Source of the DNA: Ruegeria sp. 6PALISEP08 | GTDB taxonomy: Bacteria > Pseudomonadota > Alphaproteobacteria > Rhodobacterales > Rhodobacteraceae | Assembly: GCF_001238295.1 (NCBI RefSeq) | Contig: NZ_LGXZ01000001.1 | Location: 62,001-126,000 of the forward strand | DNA length: 64,000 nucleotides | Direction of reading: 5' to 3' | In this document: positions 24,519 through 33,499 of the stretch, in pieces | Numbering within the stretch: the stretch's first letter is position 1 | Layout of the letters: every line of letters starts with the position of its first letter | Translations under genes and position numbers: made by a program | Notes under the pieces: generated by a model | Seen by the model: only the letters and a program-made list of their open reading frames with translations | What the model was told of the DNA's origin: nothing | Databases searched by the model: none

Positions 24519-25880
24519 ATGGACGCCAAATCGGGAAACGGAAGCTCGGGCAATTTCATCTGGGGAGTGATTGCGGGTCTTGTTGCAATATTGGCTGCGG
24601 GGGGCATGTATCTGTCCGGATTCTTCACCAACGCGCCTGAGCCTGATGCAAGCGCACCGCAGGAAACCGCTTCTGCCCCGGTTGTTTCTGAACCGGCAGA
24701 AGAAGTGCCGGAAGAAGCAGAGGTAACGGAAGAGATTGCAGGAGCAGAGCCGTCTGAGCCCGGCACCGCAAAGACAGACGAAGCACCTGCAACAGCAGAA
24801 GACCCGGTTGAGACGGAAACAGCCGACGCCGCAGAGGCAGAGGGTGCGCCCGCGCCAGCCGCGCCTCCGGTCTTGGACCAGATTTTTGTCGAGACTGACG
24901 GCACCGCGCTTCTTTCGGGTGACGCAGAACCCGGCAGCCAGATTGAGGTTCTGCTGAACGGCGAAGTCGCGCATTCCTTTACCGTAGATGGCAGCGGTCA
25001 GTTTGCGGAATTTGTGACAATCCCCTTCAGCGAGTCCGCACAGGGGCTTGTTTTGCAAAGTACGGACGGGGCGCAAACGACGCAATCCGACGACTATTTG
25101 ATCGCCGCCTTGCCCAAGCCGGTCGAAGAAGAACCTGTTGCCGAGACAACGCCCGAAGCCGAACAGAGCACGTCGGAGGACGTGCAGGAGCAGGTGGCCA
25201 CAGTCGACGACACGCAGCCGGATGCCGGTGCCGCAGCAGAAGATTCGGAATCTGAATCTTCCGAGCCCGAGGCTGAGACAGTTGAAACCGCCGATCTGCC
25301 TGACGAAACCCCAGAGCAGGACCAGCAGGTCGCCGTGCTGCGATCTGGCGAAGAGGGTGTTGAACTGGTGCAGCCTCCGGTCGTGCGGGATACCCCGCCT
25401 GAGCAGGTCGCGCTGGATACGATCGGGTATTCTGATACCGGCGACGTGCAACTGACAGGACGCGTTCAGGATGGGGCCGCTATTCGGTTGTACCTGAACA
25501 ATCGTCTGGTTGCAGATCTTGCCCCGGATCAGGATGGATCCTGGCGCAGCGATCTGGAGGACATTGACCCTGGTGTCTACACACTGCGGGTTGACGCCGT
25601 GAACACGGATGGCACGGTCCTCAGCCGGGTCGAAACCCCGTTCAAACGTGAACCGCTTGACGTATTGCAGGCCGCAACGGAGGTGGATCAGACGGGAACG
25701 CCGCAAGCAACCCCCTCGATCCGGTCTGTCACGGTGCAGCAGGGCGACACTTTGTGGGCCATCTCGCGTGATAGATTTGGCGATGGTGTCCTTTATGTGC
25801 GGCTGTTCGAAGCCAATCGTGGCTTGATCCGCGACCCAGACCTGATCTATCCCGGGCAAATCTTTACAATCCCGGAATAA
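24519..25880 (+). CDS. Membrane-anchored LysM domain protein with acidic linker
   Basis: A 453-residue protein with an N-terminal membrane helix (FIWGVIAGLVAILAAGGMYL, residues 13-32), a long Glu/Pro/Ala-rich region (about 40-115), a bacterial Ig-like fold (ILVETDGTALLSGDAEPGSQIEV), a second acidic stretch (about 195-275), another Ig-like domain (YSDTGDVQLTGRVQDGAAIRLY) and a C-terminal LysM (VQQGDTLWAISRDRFGDGVLY to YPGQIFTIPE, about residues 406-453). LysM binds peptidoglycan, so the protein probably spans the periplasm from inner membrane to wall. Two alternating pairs of acidic linker and Ig-like domain suggest an internal duplication. The next gene, an ABC exporter, is 59 bases on. Confidence 0.88.
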   Translation: MDAKSGNGSSGNFIWGVIAGLVAILAAGGMYLSGFFTNAPEPDASAPQETASAPVVSEPAEEVPEEAEVTEEIAGAEPSEPGTAKTDEAPATAEDPVETETADAAEAEGAPAPAAPPVLDQIFVETDGTALLSGDAEPGSQIEVLLNGEVAHSFTVDGSGQFAEFVTIPFSESAQGLVLQSTDGAQTTQSDDYLIAALPKPVEEEPVAETTPEAEQSTSEDVQEQVATVDDTQPDAGAAAEDSESESSEPEAETVETADLPDETPEQDQQVAVLRSGEEGVELVQPPVVRDTPPEQVALDTIGYSDTGDVQLTGRVQDGAAIRLYLNNRLVADLAPDQDGSWRSDLEDIDPGVYTLRVDAVNTDGTVLSRVETPFKREPLDVLQAATEVDQTGTPQATPSIRSVTVQQGDTLWAISRDRFGDGVLYVRLFEANRGLIRDPDLIYPGQIFTIPE

Positions 25881-25939
25881 TCAGCCCTTCTGGCCTTTTA
25901 TGGGCAGAGGTCTAACTCTGACCGCAGACAAGGCACGTG

Positions 25940-27763
25940 ATGAGACGCACAGCTCCTATGACTTCGCAAGACATGGTGTCAGATGACGAACGCAGCTCGG
26001 GCTGGCGGACAATCCGCAAGGTTACCCCTTATCTATGGCCCGAAGATGAGCCATGGGTAAAACACCGCGTGGTCCTCGCCATGGGAATGCTGGTTCTGGC
26101 CAAGCTGATCGCGGTCTATACTCCTATCCTTTATAAAGGTGCGGTTGACGCACTGGCGGGTGAGGGCGTGCCGCCGCTGGCGCTGGGCGCGGTTGGGTTG
26201 ACCGTGGCCTATGGCGTGGCGCGGATGATGACGGTGGGCTTTCAGCAATTGCGGGACGCGGCCTTTGCCCCTGTCGGTCAGCGAGCCTTGCGGGCGCTTG
26301 CGCTCGAGACGTTTCAGCACATCCACAACCTGTCGATGCGTTACCACGTCACCCGACGCACCGGCGGGCTGAGCCGTATCATCGAACGGGGCGTCAAAGG
26401 GGTCGAGTTTCTGCTGCGCTTTATGCTGTTCTCGATCGGGCCGCTTATTCTGGAACTGTTGCTGGTCGCCATCATCCTGATGTGGCTGTTCGACGTCTGG
26501 TATCTGGTTGTCGTGGCCGCAACCATTGGCCTTTATATCTGGTTCACCTTTGCGGTGACAGAATGGCGGGTGAAGCTGCGGCGTGAGATGAACGATCAGG
26601 ACACCGAGGCCAACCAGCGCGCCATCGACAGCTTACTGAACTTCGAAACTGTCAAATATTTCAATGCCGAAACCCGCGAAGCTGAACGGTATGACGTGTC
26701 GATGAAGGCGTATGCGGGGGCCGCGCTGAAGACGGCCTATTCGCTGGCATTTCTGAACTTCGGACAGTCGCTCCTGATCACCTGCGGTTTGATCGGTGTG
26801 ATGGTTCTGGCCGCAATGGGTGTGCAGAGCGGCAGCCTGACGGTGGGCGATTTCGTCATGGTCAACGCCTACATGATCCAGATTACCGTGCCATTGAACT
26901 TTCTTGGGACGGTTTATCGGGAAATCCGGCAATCCCTGGTCGATATGGGGCAAATGTTCGATCTGCTTGAACAACCCGCCGAGGTTACAGACAAGCCCTG
27001 TGCGCCGAACCTGAAGGTGAACGGGGGCGAAGTCACGCTTGAGGATGTGCATTTCGGCTATGACCCGGAACGCGAAATCCTCAAGGGTGTGTCCCTGACT
27101 GTCCCGGCCGGGAAAACCGTGGCCATCGTTGGGGCAACGGGATCGGGTAAATCGACCATCGGGCGGCTCTTGTTCCGGTTTTATGATGTGACCAAAGGGG
27201 CGTTGAAGATCGACGGTCAGGACGTTCGCGACGTAATGCAGGCCAGCCTGCATTCTGCCATCGGTGTCGTGCCGCAGGACACGGTGCTGTTCAACGATAC
27301 CATACGCTACAACATCGCCTATGGCCGTGACGGTGCCACCATGGAAGAAGTCGAAGCCGCAGCCAAAGCGGCGCAGATTCACGATTTCATTTCCTTATTA
27401 CCGGATGGGTACGACACCAAGGTGGGCGAGCGGGGCCTGAAACTCTCGGGTGGTGAAAAACAGCGCGTCGGGATTGCACGTACCTTGCTGAAAAACCCGC
27501 CGATCCTGTTGCTGGACGAAGCAACCTCGGCGCTGGATACGGATACCGAGCAGGACATCAAGGATGCTCTGGCTCGCGCAGGCAAAGGGCGGACAGTGAT
27601 CACCATCGCCCATCGCCTCAGCACCATAGCCGAGGCGGATCAGATCGTGGTTCTCGAGGCCGGAGAGATCATCGAACAGGGTACGCATGATCAACTGCTG
27701 GCAAGGTCCGGGCGGTATGCTCAACTTTGGAGTCGTCAGCAATCAGACGGAGAGGCGGCCTAG
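25940..27763 (+). CDS. Atm1/HMT-type ABC exporter
   Basis: A 607-residue half-transporter: six membrane helices (residues about 30-320) followed by an ATP-binding domain with GATGSGKST (Walker A), LSGGEKQRVGIARTLL (signature), ILLLDEATSALD (Walker B) and the H-loop IAHRLST. Segments ETVKYFNAETREAERYD and VYREIRQSLVDM are typical of the Atm1/ABCB7/HMT1 group, which exports glutathione-linked sulfur or metal conjugates and serves iron-sulfur or heavy-metal homeostasis. I use ATG 25940, behind AAGG; GTG 25937 and ATG 25958 are alternatives. It works as a homodimer in the inner membrane. Confidence 0.92.
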   Translation: MRRTAPMTSQDMVSDDERSSGWRTIRKVTPYLWPEDEPWVKHRVVLAMGMLVLAKLIAVYTPILYKGAVDALAGEGVPPLALGAVGLTVAYGVARMMTVGFQQLRDAAFAPVGQRALRALALETFQHIHNLSMRYHVTRRTGGLSRIIERGVKGVEFLLRFMLFSIGPLILELLLVAIILMWLFDVWYLVVVAATIGLYIWFTFAVTEWRVKLRREMNDQDTEANQRAIDSLLNFETVKYFNAETREAERYDVSMKAYAGAALKTAYSLAFLNFGQSLLITCGLIGVMVLAAMGVQSGSLTVGDFVMVNAYMIQITVPLNFLGTVYREIRQSLVDMGQMFDLLEQPAEVTDKPCAPNLKVNGGEVTLEDVHFGYDPEREILKGVSLTVPAGKTVAIVGATGSGKSTIGRLLFRFYDVTKGALKIDGQDVRDVMQASLHSAIGVVPQDTVLFNDTIRYNIAYGRDGATMEEVEAAAKAAQIHDFISLLPDGYDTKVGERGLKLSGGEKQRVGIARTLLKNPPILLLDEATSALDTDTEQDIKDALARAGKGRTVITIAHRLSTIAEADQIVVLEAGEIIEQGTHDQLLARSGRYAQLWSRQQSDGEAA

Positions 27764-27819
27764 GCTCCTTGCACAATGCGATATGTGGTAGGATACGATG
27801 AGCGAAGGAGGTTGCTGCC

Positions 27820-28218
27820 ATGGTTACCAGAGTGAAAAAACGATTGCTGCCGTTTGCTATTGCGGTTTTTCTTCCTGTCGCCGCTGCGGCGGACCCCATC
27901 GTCGGGGATTGGAAAACCGAACCGGATCGAAAGAACCTGATCTCACACATCAAAATCTCAGCCTGTGGAGATAAGTTTTGCGGCCAGATTCTTTCGGCCT
28001 ATGACGCGTCAGGCAAGCAAGTCCAAACGCCAAACGTCGGGAAAAAGCTGTTCTGGGATGTCGCCAGCGAAGGCAGTGGAAAGTATGGCGGCGGTGAGTT
28101 CTGGGTTCCACTGATCAACGTAGACGCCGTACCGCAAATGACGTTGCAGGGGGATAAACTGCTGGTGAAGGGCTGTGAGCATGAGATTTGCGCACACCAG
28201 ACATGGTCTCGTCTGTGA
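27820..28218 (+). CDS. DUF2147 secreted protein
   Basis: A 132-residue protein with a signal peptide (KKRLLPFAIAVFLPVAAAA, cut near residue 24) and the DUF2147 pattern: DPIVGDWKTE, then two Cys in ISACGDKFCGQI and two in KGCEHEICAHQTW, which probably form disulfides. Family function is unknown; the fold is a small lipocalin-like barrel in some members. An excellent ribosome site (AAGGAGG) precedes the ATG. It follows the ABC exporter by 56 bases and may share its message; a bidirectional terminator closes it. Confidence 0.88.
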   Translation: MVTRVKKRLLPFAIAVFLPVAAAADPIVGDWKTEPDRKNLISHIKISACGDKFCGQILSAYDASGKQVQTPNVGKKLFWDVASEGSGKYGGGEFWVPLINVDAVPQMTLQGDKLLVKGCEHEICAHQTWSRL

Positions 28219-28233
28219 TTTCAGCCGAATAGA

Positions 28234-28258
28234 AAAGGACCGGAAGTTCCGGTCCTTT
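28234..28258. terminator. Bidirectional terminator
   Basis: AAAGGACCGG (28234-28243) and CCGGTCCTTT (28249-28258) pair around AAGTT. The A-run and T-run at the two ends let it act for the DUF2147 gene on the plus strand and for the RND permease gene, which ends at 28262, on the minus strand. Confidence 0.85.
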
Positions 28259-28261
28259 ATG

Positions 28262-31200
28262 TTATTCAGCGGCTTTTAAAGGCGGCTCTGAAGGATGATC
28301 GGGTTGATTCGAACCGCCGTCTTGTGTCGGCCTTCCGGATAGGAATTCATCCTCCCAAATAATCTCGGTTGCCTGCATTTGACGGGCAGAGAGACCAATG
28401 GCCATATCCTGCGCAATCTGGCTGGATCGGCCTGCGGTAACGCGCGCCAGCAAGCGGCTGAGCCACACTACATAGGTCGTCACCCAAACCCGCAACGCCA
28501 GAAGGGACGGGGTCACGATCAATGTCAGAACAGTCGCGATCCCCAGACCAAAGACCACCGCTGTTGCCAGCTGTTTCCACCACAGGGCAGTGGGGCTGTC
28601 GATGGAATAGCCGCCATTGATAAAATCCAGCGACAGACCGAACATCATCGGTGTCAGACCAGCCATCGTGGTCAAGGTGGTCAGCAACACCGGGCGAATC
28701 CGAGCTTCCGCGGTGCGGATGATCGCCTCGATCCGGGGCATGTAGGCACTGTATTCCTGATAGGTATCGATCAGAACGATATTGTTGTTCACCACAATTC
28801 CCGCCAGCGCCACGATGCCGGTCCCGGTCATGATGATCGAAAACGGTTGTTCCATCACGATCATACCGATCAGAACCCCGGTGGTCGAAAGAATGACTGC
28901 CAGCAAAACCAAAACCGAGTTGTAGAACGAGTTGAACTGCGCCAACAGGATGACGAACATCAAGCCCAGAGCGCCCATGAACGCGTTCACCAGGAAGGCA
29001 CCGGATTCTGCCTGTTCTTCCTGATCGCCGGTCCATTCCCAACTGATCGAATTGGCAAACGGGCTGGTTTCAAGCCATTCGGTCAGAACCGCGATCCGTT
29101 CATTCGGGTTGATCAGCGCGAACTGAGCATCGCCGTTTTCAATTGCACCGCGCAGTTGATCGATACTCTCTGCCCCGGTCAGTTGAACCAGCTCGTACGA
29201 CTTGCCGCCTGCGCTGTTCAACACCGTACCAGTTGGCGTGGCACCCTCTGCCACTTCCCTCATGACGGCCAGCCGCACGAGTTCACCATCGGGGCCTTCG
29301 GTCGTGACCTTACTTAGCCCCGGTTCGACATCGGCTTTGACGTCGTAATAGCGCTGCTGATCGACGCGGTTGATCTCGGCCAGTTTGGCCACGGGCTTAC
29401 GTGTCACGAAGTTGGACAAAGGCACCAACCCGTCCGGCGTGCGGACCTTGAGCGCATCCAGTGTCGAAAGGACGCGATCCTGTTCAGGCAAGCGCACACG
29501 GATCTCAATCTCTTCATCATTGCTGTCCGGGCGCATCTCGCCCAGCAGAATGCCGCGCGTCACCAACTGCACCATGGCGCCAACCGTGGCTACATCGGCT
29601 CCGAACCGACCGGCCTTGGCGACGTCCACGTCGATCTGCCAATCGATGCCGGGCAGGGGCAGGGTGTCTTCGGTTTTGATCAGACCCGGCGTGGAATCAA
29701 ACATCTCGCGTGCGGCGAGCGTCGCCGTGGTCAGATCTTCCCACCCGTCACCCTTGATGCGCAAATGTACAGGCTTGGCTGAGGCTGGGCCTTGCTCAAG
29801 CGGCAGGATTTCGACGACGATGCCGGGGATTTCCGCAAGTTGCGCGTTGATTTCGTCAATCACGAAGTCGCCGTCAAATTCAGGCGCAACAAAGTTACGA
29901 TCGAACAGGCCCCACAGGACCGATTCCGAGACGTTGGGGCGGTCTTCCCAGGGGATGATCTCGAACTGAACGCGGCCCACTGTATCGGCAGGTTCCTGAG
30001 CGCCCCCGTTGTTCTGGTTCAGACCGCCTTCGCCCGCGAAAGAAAACACGTTGATAACGGCAGGGTGGGCCGCGATCACATCTTCTGCCGCCAAGACCAT
30101 GCCATCTTTTTCCACAAGCGAGATGTTGCCCCGCGCGCGGACATACGCGGTGGCCTGTTCCGGTTCGCTTTCTACGAAGAATTCGACGCCGCGGGACTCT
30201 TGGGGGAACCAGATGAAAGCCACCGAATAGACCGCAATGAATACCGCCGCCAAAGACACGATAGGCATGATCGGGTTGCCAACAAGGAATCTAACCACAT
30301 GACCAAAGGGGGTGTGTTCGTCGGCCGAATGAACACGCTCTTCTACTTTGCGTTCGATCCTGGCCGCGCTTAGGGTGACAGAGCCAGCAAACGCCCCGAA
30401 CAGGAACAGAAGCGCCCCTGCTATTGAACCTCCGGGCAGTAAATAGTCGGGGTTCAGGGTCTGCATCGCGCCCAGAAAGATCATGTACAACGACGGTGGC
30501 ACCATCACCGCCCGCAGCCACCAAGGCGTGCGTGCGCGCAACCAGGTCGAGGATCGGTCGAAGATGCGGCTTAACCGGCCGGATACACCGCCCATGACCG
30601 GCAGGTAAATCAGAGCCACTATCAGAGACGCCGAAAGAACAAAGATCAGCGTGACAGGCAACATACCCATGAACTCACCCGGCACACCGGGCCAGAACAG
30701 CATGGGCAGGAAGGCGCAGAGTGTTGTCGCAGTCGACGATACGATGGGCCAGAACATGCGTTGCGCCGCCTCGACATAGGCGTGCATCGGGCCGACGCCG
30801 TCCTTGATGCGTTTGTCGGCGTACTCGACAACAACGATGGCGCCATCCACCAGCATCCCGACCGCCAGAATAAGACCGAACATCACGATATTGGAAACGC
30901 TGACACCCATGACCGCCAGGAAGGCAAAACATAGCAGGAACGAGGTAGGGATCGCAAAACCCACCAGTAGGGCAGCCCGTGTGCCCAGCGAAGCCAGCAC
31001 CACGATCATCACCAATGCAATTGCGGTTAGAACCGAGCCTTCCAACTGACTGACCATAGAGCCAACGATGCGGCTTTGGTCGTTGGACGTGCCCAGATCG
31101 ACGGCGGCCTGAAGCTCGGGCGGCCATTTCGTTTTGGCCTGTGCAATCGTCTCTTTCACCTGCGCAACTGTGTCGATCAGGTTGAAGCCCTTGCGCTTTA

Positions 31201-32050
31201 CCACTTGCAAGGCGACAGTCGATTCCCCGTTGAACCGGGCCGTTCCGGCGCGGTCTTCGAAGGTATAGTTAATTTGCGCCAGCTCACCCAGAGTTACGAC
31301 CCGGTCGCCGTTGACCTTGATCGGCAGGCCATAAACGTCTTGCGCCGTTTTGAACGACGACGGAATCTTGACCGAGAATGTGCCCTGCGCAGTTTCGACC
31401 TCACCCGCTGCAATTAGCTGGTTGTTGTTCTGAACAACGTTGATCAGCTCATCTGCGGTGACGTTGTATGCCTCAAGCCGCAGAGGATCGATGACAACCT
31501 CGAGCATCTCATCACGATTGCCTGCGATCCCGGCCTCAAGCACCGAATCCAGCGCCTCAAGCTCGTCCTGCAAGTCTTTGGCAACGCGCGCCATTGTGCG
31601 CTCGGGAACCGCACCGGTCAGGTTCACGATGACAATGGGAAACTCGGAAAAGTTGATCTCGGTCAGCGAATATTGCTCCGCGCCTTCCGGGAAATCCGCC
31701 TGTGCCGTGTTCATCGCGTCGCGGACATCGGCCATGATCGCGGTTTTGTCCCAGCCAAAATCAAATTCTAGCGCGACACCGGCATAGCCTTCGGCAGCGG
31801 TCGAGGTCATTTCCTTCAGGCCGTCGAGATCCGCCAACTCGGTCTCCATCGGCTTGACCAGAAGGTTTTCTGAGTCTTCCGCCGAAATGCCTGGGAACTG
31901 CACTGAAACGAAAAGGGCAGGGATTTCAATGTCCGGCTCGCCCTCTTTCGGCAACGAGACATAGGCAAACCCGCCGATAACCAGCGAGATGGCGATAAAC
32001 GCCAGAACCATTCGGGCCCGATCAGCGGCCCAGGCGACAATACCTGTCAT
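28262..32050 (-). CDS. RND family efflux permease
   Basis: A 1262-residue inner-membrane pump of the AcrB superfamily, with about 12 helices and two large periplasmic loops; it is longer than AcrB (about 1050), partly by a stretch between the halves (residues about 500-570) and a polar C-terminal tail. Family marks are FPGISAEDSENLLVKPME and the TM4 segment LILAVGMLVDGAIVVVEYADKR. The TM4 acidic pair of AcrB (Asp407-Asp408) is reduced to one Asp (VDG), and the TM10 Lys940 position reads Asn (GIVVNNNIVLID). Proton coupling must therefore differ in detail. It overlaps the adaptor gene by four bases. No outer-membrane TolC-like gene is adjacent. Confidence 0.92.
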   Translation of the reverse strand: MTGIVAWAADRARMVLAFIAISLVIGGFAYVSLPKEGEPDIEIPALFVSVQFPGISAEDSENLLVKPMETELADLDGLKEMTSTAAEGYAGVALEFDFGWDKTAIMADVRDAMNTAQADFPEGAEQYSLTEINFSEFPIVIVNLTGAVPERTMARVAKDLQDELEALDSVLEAGIAGNRDEMLEVVIDPLRLEAYNVTADELINVVQNNNQLIAAGEVETAQGTFSVKIPSSFKTAQDVYGLPIKVNGDRVVTLGELAQINYTFEDRAGTARFNGESTVALQVVKRKGFNLIDTVAQVKETIAQAKTKWPPELQAAVDLGTSNDQSRIVGSMVSQLEGSVLTAIALVMIVVLASLGTRAALLVGFAIPTSFLLCFAFLAVMGVSVSNIVMFGLILAVGMLVDGAIVVVEYADKRIKDGVGPMHAYVEAAQRMFWPIVSSTATTLCAFLPMLFWPGVPGEFMGMLPVTLIFVLSASLIVALIYLPVMGGVSGRLSRIFDRSSTWLRARTPWWLRAVMVPPSLYMIFLGAMQTLNPDYLLPGGSIAGALLFLFGAFAGSVTLSAARIERKVEERVHSADEHTPFGHVVRFLVGNPIMPIVSLAAVFIAVYSVAFIWFPQESRGVEFFVESEPEQATAYVRARGNISLVEKDGMVLAAEDVIAAHPAVINVFSFAGEGGLNQNNGGAQEPADTVGRVQFEIIPWEDRPNVSESVLWGLFDRNFVAPEFDGDFVIDEINAQLAEIPGIVVEILPLEQGPASAKPVHLRIKGDGWEDLTTATLAAREMFDSTPGLIKTEDTLPLPGIDWQIDVDVAKAGRFGADVATVGAMVQLVTRGILLGEMRPDSNDEEIEIRVRLPEQDRVLSTLDALKVRTPDGLVPLSNFVTRKPVAKLAEINRVDQQRYYDVKADVEPGLSKVTTEGPDGELVRLAVMREVAEGATPTGTVLNSAGGKSYELVQLTGAESIDQLRGAIENGDAQFALINPNERIAVLTEWLETSPFANSISWEWTGDQEEQAESGAFLVNAFMGALGLMFVILLAQFNSFYNSVLVLLAVILSTTGVLIGMIVMEQPFSIIMTGTGIVALAGIVVNNNIVLIDTYQEYSAYMPRIEAIIRTAEARIRPVLLTTLTTMAGLTPMMFGLSLDFINGGYSIDSPTALWWKQLATAVVFGLGIATVLTLIVTPSLLALRVWVTTYVVWLSRLLARVTAGRSSQIAQDMAIGLSARQMQATEIIWEDEFLSGRPTQDGGSNQPDHPSEPPLKAAE

Positions 32051-33273
32051 TGTGATGCTTCCCGATAGGTGGGTTTCACAGTGACGCCGCGGGTCACAAA
32101 CTCTTGCCCAACGACGATGATGTCAGTCGTCTCCGGCAGCCCGCCGATCCAGACGCCTTCTGCGGTGTCGCGCAGAATTTGGACCGGCTTGAAGTCGACA
32201 ATGTTGCCTGCGCCGACCGTTCGTACACCCAATTGACCTTCATTGCTGAGCGTCAGTGCGGATTGTGGCAGCAGGTGCGCCTTGGCCCCTTCGGCGGCGA
32301 TCTGGATGGTTGCGGTCTGGCCGTCGCGGATGGTCAGATCGGAGTTGGGCACAGTGATTTCCACTTCGAATGTGCGCGTCGTCTCATCGGCCGAGCGGCT
32401 GAGGAACGTCACCCGGCCATTCAGTTGCCGTCCAGTGACCAGCGTTGCAGATGCCTCGGAACCGACAATGACGCGGTTGACCTCGGTCTCGGGCACAAAG
32501 CCCACCAGCTTGATCGGATCCAGCTGAATAACCGTGGCGCAGAGCGATCCGGGCTGCATCAGGCTGCCCAGTTCCGCAGTGTCGCTTTCCAGCAGACCTT
32601 TGAATGGCGAGGTGATGATCACACGCCTGGCCTCGCGCTGTGCGGCCTCAACAGCTGCGGCTGCGGCTTCGATTCCGGCGCGGGTGGCTTCCAATCCGGC
32701 CTCTGCCGATTTCACCCCGGCTTTGGCGGTGCTCATCGCGGCTTCGCTGGAAATCCGGCGGGTTTCCGAAGCAAAGCCGGTTTCAGCAAGCTTGCGTGAT
32801 GCGGTCAGATTGATTTCGGCCTCGGCGACCAAAGCATGCGCTTCTTGCAGGCGGGCTTCGGCCTCGGGGATACGACTTTCGGCCTCAAGCTTGCCAGCCA
32901 TGACTTCGGCAAGTTGCGCCGGGCGCGAGCCGGGGTCAAGCTCGCACAGAACATCCCCGGCTTCGACAAATGAACCTTTGCGCTTGGGCTCAGAGATTAC
33001 GGTCGAAGTGGTTTCCGCCAGAACTTCCACCTGCCGATTTGCCTTGGTCTGACCGCGCAACAAGACCGCGCTGTCAATCTCGCGCGCTTGCGAACGCAGG
33101 ACGACAACACCCACCGCCGCGATTTCAGAATTTTCGACTACAGCAGCTTCATTTTGCGCTGTTTCCGCTGCTTCGCCACGTCCAGCGAATGCAAACAGCG
33201 CATCACGCTCGAATACAAGAAAATACAATGCTACAATGACCAGAATGGCGTTGATGAATGAAATCAAACGCAT
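32047..33273 (-). CDS. RND efflux periplasmic adaptor (membrane fusion protein)
   Basis: A 408-residue adaptor with an N-terminal membrane anchor (LISFINAILVIVALYFLVF), a split biotinyl-lipoyl-like domain (VEVLAETTSTVISEPKRKGSFVEAGDVLCELD and later VIITSPFKGLLESD), a coiled-coil hairpin rich in Ala and Glu between them (about residues 125-225), and a C-terminal beta-barrel/membrane-proximal domain. It links the permease to an outer-membrane channel encoded elsewhere. AGGAGA precedes the ATG at 33273. Upstream, two palindromes lie in the divergent promoter region, one of them a good TetR-type operator, but no regulator gene is adjacent. Confidence 0.92.
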   Translation of the reverse strand: MRLISFINAILVIVALYFLVFERDALFAFAGRGEAAETAQNEAAVVENSEIAAVGVVVLRSQAREIDSAVLLRGQTKANRQVEVLAETTSTVISEPKRKGSFVEAGDVLCELDPGSRPAQLAEVMAGKLEAESRIPEAEARLQEAHALVAEAEINLTASRKLAETGFASETRRISSEAAMSTAKAGVKSAEAGLEATRAGIEAAAAAVEAAQREARRVIITSPFKGLLESDTAELGSLMQPGSLCATVIQLDPIKLVGFVPETEVNRVIVGSEASATLVTGRQLNGRVTFLSRSADETTRTFEVEITVPNSDLTIRDGQTATIQIAAEGAKAHLLPQSALTLSNEGQLGVRTVGAGNIVDFKPVQILRDTAEGVWIGGLPETTDIIVVGQEFVTRGVTVKPTYREASQ

Positions 33274-33310
33274 ACGGGGATTCTCCTAGAATTCTCTGCC
33301 CAAAAACACA

Positions 33311-33324
33311 AGGCGTGTACGCCT
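33311..33324. promoter_or_regulatory. Short palindrome near the RND promoter
   Basis: AGGCGT-GT-ACGCCT, six-base perfect arms, lies 38 bases upstream of the adaptor start. It may be a second regulator site or part of a hairpin in the leader. Little more can be said. Confidence 0.4.
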
Positions 33325-33355
33325 AGAAATGGGGCTTAGGCTATGTCTTTTCTAC

Positions 33356-33375
33356 ACTGAACTGAATAGTTCGGT
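33356..33375. promoter_or_regulatory. TetR-type operator upstream of the RND genes
   Basis: ACTGAACT-GAAT-AGTTCGGT is an imperfect palindrome (seven of eight arm positions match). The GAACT...AGTTC core is of the kind bound by AcrR/TetR repressors of RND pumps. It is 83 bases upstream of the adaptor start and 125 bases before the divergent YfgM-like gene. The site is seen; the repressor is not encoded nearby. Confidence 0.6.
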
Positions 33376-33499
33376 TTACTTTTTTTCGCAAGAGTAACGC
33401 CCGGGGGTGAAAATGTGCAAATTCCGACCCTTGGCTTGGCGTTGGTGCCGGGGTATGACATGGCGCACTTAGACAAGACACACAGCCCAGGGGGCAGGG

